Below, in pieces: positions 1-4,716 of a stretch of DNA of 6,860 bases (its first letter is position 1; each line of letters opens with the position of its first letter). A program made the translations under genes and the position numbers. The stretch is from an uncultured Rubrivivax sp. (lineage in GTDB: Bacteria > Pseudomonadota > Gammaproteobacteria > Burkholderiales > Burkholderiaceae_C). Below the pieces are notes generated by a model. The model was given only the letters and a program-made list of their open reading frames with translations. It searched no databases and was not told where the DNA came from. The stretch spans positions 1 through 6,860 of the forward strand of contig CALBTN010000083.1 in assembly GCA_937967345.1 (NCBI GenBank). Direction: 5' to 3'.

Positions 1-149
1 TGTTCTCGATGACCATCGGCTTCGTCGGCATCTGGCTGTTCTCGATCCTGGACAACAGCAAGCGCGCGGCGCAGGACAAGGCCGGCTTCCTGGCGCAGCA
101 GGTGCGCAGCGAGACCGGCATCGGCGCGTCGGGCGCGTCGGGCCACTGA
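1..149 (+). CDS. actP: Cation/acetate symporter (ActP-type sodium:solute symporter), C-terminal 48 codons
   Basis: Only the 3' end is inside the window. The frame starting at base 3 runs to a TGA at 147-149 and encodes the end of the last membrane helix (FSMTIGFVGIWLFSILDNS) followed by a short polar tail ending in GASGH. From memory, the tail of E. coli ActP has the same plan: FS-T--F-GIW-FS---DNS, then F-AQ--RS-TG-G and a final H. Family members belong to the sodium:solute symporter superfamily and carry acetate or related short carboxylates across the inner membrane with a cation. Burkholderiales also have a close ActP-like subfamily (VC_2705 type), usually encoded beside a DUF4212 protein and a DUF294 protein. 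The DUF294 gene downstream makes that subfamily a real alternative, so the symbol is tentative. The 5' part and any small partner gene lie outside the window. Two hairpins follow the stop. Confidence 0.82.
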   Translation, partial: FSMTIGFVGIWLFSILDNSKRAAQDKAGFLAQQVRSETGIGASGASGH

Positions 150-157
150 CCGCAGAC

Positions 158-185
158 CCCCGGCAGCGCTCGCGCGCCGCCGGGG
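158..185 (+). other. GC-rich hairpin after the symporter stop
   Basis: The arms CCCCGGC (158-164) and GCCGGGG (179-185) pair perfectly over 7 bp around a 14-nt loop, starting 8 nt after the symporter stop. No T-run follows, so alone it is not a standard intrinsic terminator. It may shield the 3' end of the symporter transcript from exonucleases or assist the stronger terminator just downstream. A chance fold in GC-rich DNA is also possible. Confidence 0.5.
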
Positions 186-195
186 CCTGACCGAC

Positions 196-233
196 GGGAC
201 TGCAGGCTGCGGCCGCGCAGTCCCTTTTCTTTT
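196..233 (+). terminator. Rho-independent terminator after the symporter gene
   Basis: GGGACTGC (196-203) pairs with GCAGTCCC (217-224), an 8-bp perfect stem around a 13-nt GC-rich loop. The T-rich run TTTTCTTTT (225-233) follows at once. This is the classic intrinsic terminator form, on the strand that reads out of the symporter gene. The T-run ends only 17 nt before the ATG of the DUF294 gene. The element therefore also lies in that gene's leader and may lower or control read-through into it. Confidence 0.88.
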
Positions 234-241
234 GAGCAAGG
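234..241 (+). promoter_or_regulatory. Ribosome-binding site of the DUF294 gene
   Basis: GAGCAAGG directly follows the terminator T-run. Its AAGG (238-241) sits 9 nt before the ATG at 251. The match is moderate but well spaced, and it supports ATG 251 as the start. There is almost no room between terminator and Shine-Dalgarno for a separate promoter. Confidence 0.5.
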
Positions 242-250
242 CCCCGCGCC

Positions 251-2092
251 ATGACGTCTGCCTTCGATTTCGGCGTTCCGCCCTTCGACACGCTGAGCGC
301 CGCGCAGCAAGCGCTGCTGCGCGCCACCGCCAGCGTCGTGCGCTTTGCCGCCGACGACCCGGTGCTGACACCGCAGATGGAGCCCACCCACGTCTACCTG
401 CTGGTCGAAGGCCATGTCCGGCGCGAAGCCGGCGTGCTGCCCGAGGCCACCTACGGCCATGGCACCTTGTTCGGCGCGCGCGCGCTGCTCGCCGCCCGCG
501 CCAGCAGCACCTCGGTGGCGCTGGACGAGGTGGTTGCCTGGCAGATCCCGAAGGCGACGCTGCAGTCGCTGCTGTCGGCCAACCCGGACTTTTGCGCCGC
601 GGTATTCAGCGACATCGCGCGGCGGCTGTCGCAGCACGAGGCACGCGGCGAACAGCGCGAATTCCTGTCGCTGATGATGGCGCGGGTGCGCGACGCCTAC
701 GTGCGCAAGCCGTTCTATGTCGACGGCGCGCTCGACCTGGTCTCGGTGTGCGCGCTGATGCACGACGCCGGCAGCAGCAACGCGCTGGTGCGCGACGGCG
801 AGCGCGTCGGCATGTTCACCACCACCGATCTGCGCGACGCGCTGCTGCGCCGCGCCGATGGCCGCAGCGGCGCTGGCGCGTACCTCGCGCCCGACAAGGT
901 GGCGGTGCGCGACGTGGCGCGCTTCGAGCTGATCGCGGTCGACGCCGACGCCGAGCTGTTCGAAGCGCTGCTGCTGATGCTGCGCCACCGCGTGCACCGC
1001 GTGCTGGTGCGCGACGGCGGCGCCGTGGTCGGCTGCCTGAGCCAGCTCGACTTGATGAGCTTCGTGTCCAACCATTCGCACATCATCGCGCTGCAGATCG
1101 AGCAGGCCGGCAACATCGCCGAGCTGAAGGCCGCGGCGCTGCAGATGGACGGGCTGGTGGCGCTGCTGCACGGCGGCGGCGTCAAGGTCGAGGTCATCGC
1201 CAGCATGGTGCGGGTGCTCAACGCGCAGATCTTCGCGCGGCTGTGGTCGTTCGTCGCGCCGGCCGAGCTGGTGGCCAACAGCTGCTTGCTGGTGATGGGC
1301 AGCGAAGGCCGCGGCGAGCAGATCCTGAAAACCGACCAGGACAACGCGCTGCTGCTGCGCGACGGCTTCGCCTGCGCCGAGCTGACGGCGATCGCGCAGC
1401 GCTTCAACGGCGCGTTGATCGAGTTCGGCTGGCCGCCCTGCCCGGGCGACATCATGCTGACCAACCCGCTGTGGTGCGCGCCGCTGGCGCAGTTCAGGCA
1501 GCAGATCCGCGACTGGATCTACGGCTCGGGCAGCGACGGCACGATGCACCTGGCGATCTTCATGGACGCCACCGCCGTGGCCGGCGACGCCGCGCTGCTG
1601 CAGCAGGCCAGGCAGGCGGTGTACGGCTTCTTGCCCGACAACGATGCCTTCTTGGCCCGCTTTGCCAGCGCCGCCGACCAGTTCGAGGAGCCGGTGGGCT
1701 GGTGGGCCCGGCTGACCGCATCGCGCGGCCGCGAGGAGGCCTTGTTCGACATCAAGAAGCTGGGCACCTTCCCGATCGTGCACGGCGTGCGCAGCCTGGC
1801 GCTGAAATCGCGCATCGACGCGCTGGGCACCGACGAGCGCCTGCGCGCGCTGGTCGAGGCGCGGCAGCTCGACGCCGCGCTGGCGCGCGACCTGATCGAG
1901 GCGCTGCACTTCCTGATGGGCCTGAAGCTGCGCAACAACCTGGCGCAGCGCCAGCTGGGCCAGCCGCCGAACAACCTGGTGCGCATGTCGACGATGAGCA
2001 CCCTCGAAGGCGACCGCCTGAAGGAATCGCTGGCCATCGTCAAGCGCTTTCGCCAGCAGCTGCAGCAGCGCTTCAAGCTGGGCGCGTTGTAG
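251..2092 (+). CDS. cNMP-binding-like / CBS pair / DUF294 nucleotidyltransferase-like protein
   Basis: This 613-residue protein looks soluble and cytoplasmic, with no signal peptide or membrane segment. Domains in order: a cyclic-nucleotide-binding-like beta roll (about 29-125); two CBS motifs (about 154-200 and 218-272), which in other proteins bind adenosyl ligands; a DUF294 nucleotidyltransferase-like domain (about 300-440) with GSEGRGEQILKTDQDNA at 350-366; and a DUF294 C-terminal domain (about 460-605) with DIKKLGTFPIVHGVRSLAL at 500-518. D362 and D364 match the paired metal-binding acidic residues of GlnD-type nucleotidyltransferases, so catalysis is plausible. No substrate is established for the family that I can name. 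The phosphate-binding cassette of the first domain is degenerate (FGARALLAARASSTS): it lacks the usual Glu after FG and the Arg of the R-A-A/T stretch, so cAMP binding is doubtful. Length is normal for the family. The position just after the symporter suggests control of carboxylate uptake or carbon-state sensing, which is inference. It ends in TAG, convergent with the permease gene. Confidence 0.9.
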   Translation: MTSAFDFGVPPFDTLSAAQQALLRATASVVRFAADDPVLTPQMEPTHVYLLVEGHVRREAGVLPEATYGHGTLFGARALLAARASSTSVALDEVVAWQIPKATLQSLLSANPDFCAAVFSDIARRLSQHEARGEQREFLSLMMARVRDAYVRKPFYVDGALDLVSVCALMHDAGSSNALVRDGERVGMFTTTDLRDALLRRADGRSGAGAYLAPDKVAVRDVARFELIAVDADAELFEALLLMLRHRVHRVLVRDGGAVVGCLSQLDLMSFVSNHSHIIALQIEQAGNIAELKAAALQMDGLVALLHGGGVKVEVIASMVRVLNAQIFARLWSFVAPAELVANSCLLVMGSEGRGEQILKTDQDNALLLRDGFACAELTAIAQRFNGALIEFGWPPCPGDIMLTNPLWCAPLAQFRQQIRDWIYGSGSDGTMHLAIFMDATAVAGDAALLQQARQAVYGFLPDNDAFLARFASAADQFEEPVGWWARLTASRGREEALFDIKKLGTFPIVHGVRSLALKSRIDALGTDERLRALVEARQLDAALARDLIEALHFLMGLKLRNNLAQRQLGQPPNNLVRMSTMSTLEGDRLKESLAIVKRFRQQLQQRFKLGAL

Positions 2093-2094
2093 CC

Positions 2095-2114
2095 GCGCGC
2101 CGGCCCTGGCGCGC
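2095..2114. terminator. Candidate bidirectional terminator hairpin between convergent genes
   Basis: GCGCGCC (2095-2101) and GGCGCGC (2108-2114) form a perfect 7-bp GC stem with a 6-nt loop, 2 nt after the DUF294 stop and about 20 nt beyond the permease stop on the other strand. Being an inverted repeat it folds in transcripts of both strands. Neither side has a T-run, so its termination strength is uncertain. Its place in the only 42 bp between two convergent genes favours a role in ending transcription. Confidence 0.45.
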
Positions 2115-2134
2115 AGCAAGTCAGGCCGCGCGGG

Positions 2135-3586
2135 TCAGAACGCGCCGAACAGCGTGCCCAGCACGATGATGCAAGCCAGCGCGAGCAGCGGGCCGACCAG
2201 GCCGCACATCATCACCTCGCGATAGCTGCTGCGGTGGGTCGCGCCGCAGATCACGAACAGCGTCACCACCGTGCCGTTGTGCGGCAGCATCGACAGCGCG
2301 CCCGAGCCGATCGCCGCGACGCGGTGCATCAAGTCCAGCGAAATGCCGGCGGCGTTGGCCAGTTCGACGTAGGTGGCACCCAGCGCATTGAGCGCGATCG
2401 TCAAGCCGCCGGAGGCCGAGCCGGTGATGCCCGCCATCACGTTGGTGGCCACCGCGATCGACACCAGCGGCCCGCCCGGCACCGCCAGGAAGCCGTCGCG
2501 CACCACGCCGAAGGCCGGCAAGGCAGCAACCACGGCGCCGAAGCCGACCAGGCTTGCGGTGTTCAGCAGCGGCAGCACCGACGCGGTGGCGCCGGCGTCG
2601 ACCGACTTGCGCCAATCGGGGAGCCGCTTGAAGAACAGCACCAGCACCAGCGTCGTGGCCACCGCCAGCGCGACCACCACCGACCACACGCCGCTGACCG
2701 CCGCCAGCGTGGTGCCGAAGCGATCGGCGAGGAAGTCGGTGTTGGCCCGCGGCAGCACGAAGATGCTCATCAGCAGGTTGACCACCAGCACCGCGATCAC
2801 CGGCGCCATCGACGCCCAGAAGCTCGGCAGTTGCGCGCTGCGCTGGCCATGCTCGAGCTCGGCGGTATCGAAGTTCTCGGCGTTGGCGCCCTTCTGGCGC
2901 GTGATCTGCGCGTCGGCGGCCGGCGCCGTGCCGTGGCCGTAGCCCTCGCCGGCGGCACGCGCGCGCGACTCCACCAGCTTGAGCCACCACATGCCGAAGC
3001 CCAGCATCACGACCGCCGCGATGATGCCCAGGATCGGTGCGGCAAACAGCGTGGTGCCGAAGAAGGCCATCGGAATCGCGTTCTGGATCGCCGGTGTTCC
3101 GGGCAGCGCGGTCATGGTGAAGGTGAACGAGCCGAGCACGATCGCGCCCGGGATCAAGCGGTGCGGCGTGCCGGACTGCCTGAACAGCGCCGAAGCCACC
3201 GGATACACCGCGAAGGCCACCACGAACAGGCTGACGCCGCCGTAGGTCAGCACCGCGCAGGCCAGCACCACCGCGAACAGCGCGCGCGACTCGCCGAGCT
3301 TGGCGACGATGCCGCGCGCGATCGACAGGCCGGCGCCGCTGTCGTCCATCAGCTTGCCGAACAGCCCGCCGAGCAAGAAGATCGGAAAGAAGTTGCGCAC
3401 GAAGTTGGCCGTGCCCTCCATGAAGGTCAGGGTCCACTTGGCCAGCAGCGGTTCGCCGGAGAAGATCGCCGCCACGATCGCCGCGGCGGGCGCGGCCACC
3501 AGAAGCGTGAAGCCGCGAAACGCCAGGAAGATCAGCAGCGCCAGCGCCACCAGGATGCCGATCAGTTCGACCGAATAGTCCGCCAT
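2135..3586 (-). CDS. GntP-family permease, probable D-3-hydroxybutyrate transporter
   Basis: This 483-residue, strongly hydrophobic inner-membrane protein belongs to the GntP (gluconate:H+ symporter) family. Hydrophobic segments lie near residues 5-24, 26-43, 66-80, 103-135 (probably two), 143-160, 176-200, 256-278, 292-319, 340-362, 372-402, 424-447 and 459-480. A polar loop at about 203-255 divides the two halves. Family-like landmarks are FPIFLLGGLFGKLM (67-80), the Pro-rich TALPGTPAIQNAIP (159-172), AGITGSASGGLTIALNA (385-401) and LPHNGTVVTLFVICGATH (434-451). The LPHNG...THR-Y region resembles proteins annotated as D-beta-hydroxybutyrate permease. The start is set by a strong Shine-Dalgarno, GAGGTG (3596-3591), 4 nt before the ATG. 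It lies 111 bp downstream of the dehydrogenase gene on the same strand, almost certainly co-transcribed, which gives the best clue to substrate. Sequence alone cannot exclude gluconate or another hydroxy acid. Confidence 0.9.
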   Translation of the reverse strand: MADYSVELIGILVALALLIFLAFRGFTLLVAAPAAAIVAAIFSGEPLLAKWTLTFMEGTANFVRNFFPIFLLGGLFGKLMDDSGAGLSIARGIVAKLGESRALFAVVLACAVLTYGGVSLFVVAFAVYPVASALFRQSGTPHRLIPGAIVLGSFTFTMTALPGTPAIQNAIPMAFFGTTLFAAPILGIIAAVVMLGFGMWWLKLVESRARAAGEGYGHGTAPAADAQITRQKGANAENFDTAELEHGQRSAQLPSFWASMAPVIAVLVVNLLMSIFVLPRANTDFLADRFGTTLAAVSGVWSVVVALAVATTLVLVLFFKRLPDWRKSVDAGATASVLPLLNTASLVGFGAVVAALPAFGVVRDGFLAVPGGPLVSIAVATNVMAGITGSASGGLTIALNALGATYVELANAAGISLDLMHRVAAIGSGALSMLPHNGTVVTLFVICGATHRSSYREVMMCGLVGPLLALACIIVLGTLFGAF

Positions 3587-3697
3587 GACTCACCTCGCTG
3601 GAACAGCAGGCATCGGCGCCCGAACAGTGCAGGACCACGCTGGCATGGCCGCACCGCGCACGCGGGCGAACCACGTGAAGACCGCCGCCAAGGACGG
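3587..3697 (-). other. Intergenic spacer of the dehydrogenase-permease operon
   Basis: These 111 bp separate the dehydrogenase stop from the permease start on the minus strand. Apart from the permease Shine-Dalgarno I see no T-run terminator, no convincing hairpin and no promoter hexamers. The lack of a terminator supports co-transcription. The spacer is longer than usual for a tight operon, so a weak internal promoter cannot be excluded. Confidence 0.5.
3591..3596 (-). promoter_or_regulatory. Shine-Dalgarno of the GntP permease
   Basis: On the minus strand GAGGTGA ends a few bases before the ATG at 3586, a near-perfect match to the 16S rRNA tail complement. It fixes the start codon and suggests efficient translation of the permease within the operon message. 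Confidence 0.7.
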
Positions 3698-4480
3698 TCA
3701 GCGTGCAGTCCAGCCGCCATCCACCGGCAGCGACACGCCGTTGAGCTGCGCGGCCGCGTCCGAACACAAGAACACCGTCAGCGCACCCAGCTGCTCGGGC
3801 GTGGTGAACTCCAGCGACGGCTGCTTCTCGCCCAGCAACCGCGTCTTGGCGTCTTCTTCCGAGATCTGCTCGCGCTCGGCCAGCGCGTCGATCTGCTTTT
3901 GCACCAGCGGCGTGAGTACCCAGCCCGGGCAGATCGCATTGCAGGTGATGCCGGTGGTGGCCGTCTCCAGCGCCACCACCTTGGTCAGCCCGATGACGCC
4001 GTGCTTCGACGCGACGTAGGCCGACTTGTCCACCGAGGCCACCATGCCGTGCACCGAGGCGATGTTGACGATGCGGCCCCAGTTGCGCTCGAGCATCTGC
4101 GGCAGCACCGCGCGCGTCGTGGCGAACACCGCGGTCAGGTTGATGGCCATCACCTGATTCCACTTGTCCAGCGGAAAGTCCTTGACCGCCGAGACATGCT
4201 GGATGCCGGCGTTGTTGACCACGATGTCGACGCGCCCCATCTCGCGAGTCGCACGCTCGATCAGCGCCACGGCCTCGTCCGCCTTGGACAGGTTGGCCGG
4301 GATGAAGCTGACGCGAACGCCGCGCCCGGCGCCGATCGACTTGCACAGTTCATCCATGTTGCCGGCCCGGCCCGAGCCGTTGACCACCACGTCGGCCCCG
4401 GCGGCGGCCATCTGCTGGGCGATGCCCAGGCCGATGCCACTGGTGGAACCGGTCACCACTGCAACTTTGCCGGCGAGCAT
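3698..4480 (-). CDS. bdhA: D-3-hydroxybutyrate dehydrogenase (SDR family)
   Basis: This 260-residue cytoplasmic short-chain dehydrogenase should interconvert D-3-hydroxybutyrate and acetoacetate with NAD+/NADH (EC 1.1.1.30), a step in using polyhydroxybutyrate or external hydroxybutyrate. The Rossmann nucleotide loop is TGSTSGIG (10-17), followed by NNAG (89-92), Asn114 and the catalytic Ser142, Tyr155 and Lys159. The residues that bind substrate in the Pseudomonas fragi enzyme (Gln94, His144, Lys152, Trp187, Gln196, recalled from its structure) all occur here at the same numbers. This supports the specific activity rather than a generic SDR. It ends in PVDGGWTAR, typical of the family. I chose ATG at 4480 because AAGGA lies 6 nt upstream and the length then equals the family's usual 256-260. 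An in-frame ATG at 4519 would add 13 residues of no family likeness. It is the first gene of the unit with the GntP permease. Confidence 0.95.
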   Translation of the reverse strand: MLAGKVAVVTGSTSGIGLGIAQQMAAAGADVVVNGSGRAGNMDELCKSIGAGRGVRVSFIPANLSKADEAVALIERATREMGRVDIVVNNAGIQHVSAVKDFPLDKWNQVMAINLTAVFATTRAVLPQMLERNWGRIVNIASVHGMVASVDKSAYVASKHGVIGLTKVVALETATTGITCNAICPGWVLTPLVQKQIDALAEREQISEEDAKTRLLGEKQPSLEFTTPEQLGALTVFLCSDAAAQLNGVSLPVDGGWTAR

Positions 4481-4486
4481 GTGCTG

Positions 4487-4491
4487 TCCTT
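4487..4491 (-). promoter_or_regulatory. Shine-Dalgarno of the hydroxybutyrate dehydrogenase
   Basis: AAGGA on the minus strand, within GGAAAGGAC, lies 6 nt before the ATG at 4480. It decides between this start and the in-frame ATG 39 bases further upstream. Confidence 0.7.
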
Positions 4492-4533
4492 TCCCGAAAG
4501 CGAGACGGGCATTCTCCACACGGACCGCGCCGC

Positions 4534-4556
4534 TGCATACGGTTTACAGGGTTTCC
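4534..4556 (-). promoter_or_regulatory. AT-richer patch with a direct repeat, candidate promoter or operator of the dehydrogenase operon
   Basis: About 55-75 bases upstream of the dehydrogenase start, a short AT-richer patch interrupts very GC-rich DNA. On the minus strand it reads GGAAACCCTGTAAACC then GTATGCA. It holds AAACC twice, 9 bp apart, and two weak -10-like hexamers, TGTAAA (4548-4543) and TATGCA (4539-4534). I find no good -35 hexamer at the right distance and no -24/-12 sigma-54 site. The position fits a promoter or activator site, but the evidence is only composition, repeat and location. Confidence 0.27.
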
Positions 4557-4612
4557 TCTGCCCGGTGGCGGACGGATCCGCAACGCGCGACGGGCGCAGC
4601 CCGCCGCGGCGC

Positions 4613-4639
4613 CATCACCCTGTCGCAGGCGGGGTGATG
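4613..4639. repeat. Inverted repeat in the uvrD-bdhA gap
   Basis: CATCACCC (4613-4620) and GGGTGATG (4632-4639) are perfect 8-bp complements around an 11-nt loop. The structure lies about 80 bp beyond the uvrD stop and about 135 bp before the dehydrogenase start. On the strand leaving uvrD no T-run follows, so it is not a canonical terminator. It could be an extra 3'-end hairpin for uvrD or an upstream operator for the dehydrogenase operon. Confidence 0.45.
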
Positions 4640-4680
4640 TTGTTCAGGCGCGCCGCGCTGCACCGCGCGGGCGTGGGGCC

Positions 4681-4710
4681 GCGCCCCGGGGCGCGCCCGA
4701 TCGGCGCGCC
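4681..4710. terminator. GC-rich hairpin cluster just past the uvrD stop
   Basis: Two overlapping structures sit 7-36 nt beyond the uvrD stop. GGCGCGCC occurs at 4690-4697 and 4703-4710, giving an 8-bp all-GC stem with the 5-nt loop CGATC. GCGCCCCGGGGCGC (4681-4694) is a perfect 14-bp palindrome that shares 5 bases with the first arm, so the two folds exclude each other. No T-run follows on the minus strand. The position suggests 3'-end protection or Rho-assisted termination of uvrD, but such palindromes also arise easily in DNA this rich in G and C. Confidence 0.42.
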
Positions 4711-4716
4711 GCCGCG

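Noticed and set aside
232..2169. A 645-codon plus-strand frame overlapping the DUF294 gene and slightly longer than it.
   Set aside because: It begins with TTG inside the terminator T-run and encodes Arg/Ala-rich sequence, whereas the ATG 251 frame carries clear domains over its whole length.
2121..4346. A 741-codon minus-strand frame overlapping the permease and dehydrogenase in another frame.
   Set aside because: Arg/Gly/Ala-rich translation with no recognisable motif. The overlapping frame encodes complete GntP and SDR proteins with good ribosome-binding sites.
4481..4519. N-terminal extension of the dehydrogenase to the in-frame ATG at 4519.
   Set aside because: The added 13 residues are not part of the family fold, and AAGGA sits at ideal distance before ATG 4480. 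With that start the active-site numbering matches the reference enzyme exactly.
4350..4583. A 77-codon minus-strand frame at the 5' end of the dehydrogenase, as a possible small upstream gene.
   Set aside because: Most of it overlaps the dehydrogenase in a different frame, the translation is Arg/Gly/Pro-rich, and I see no ribosome-binding site that favours it.
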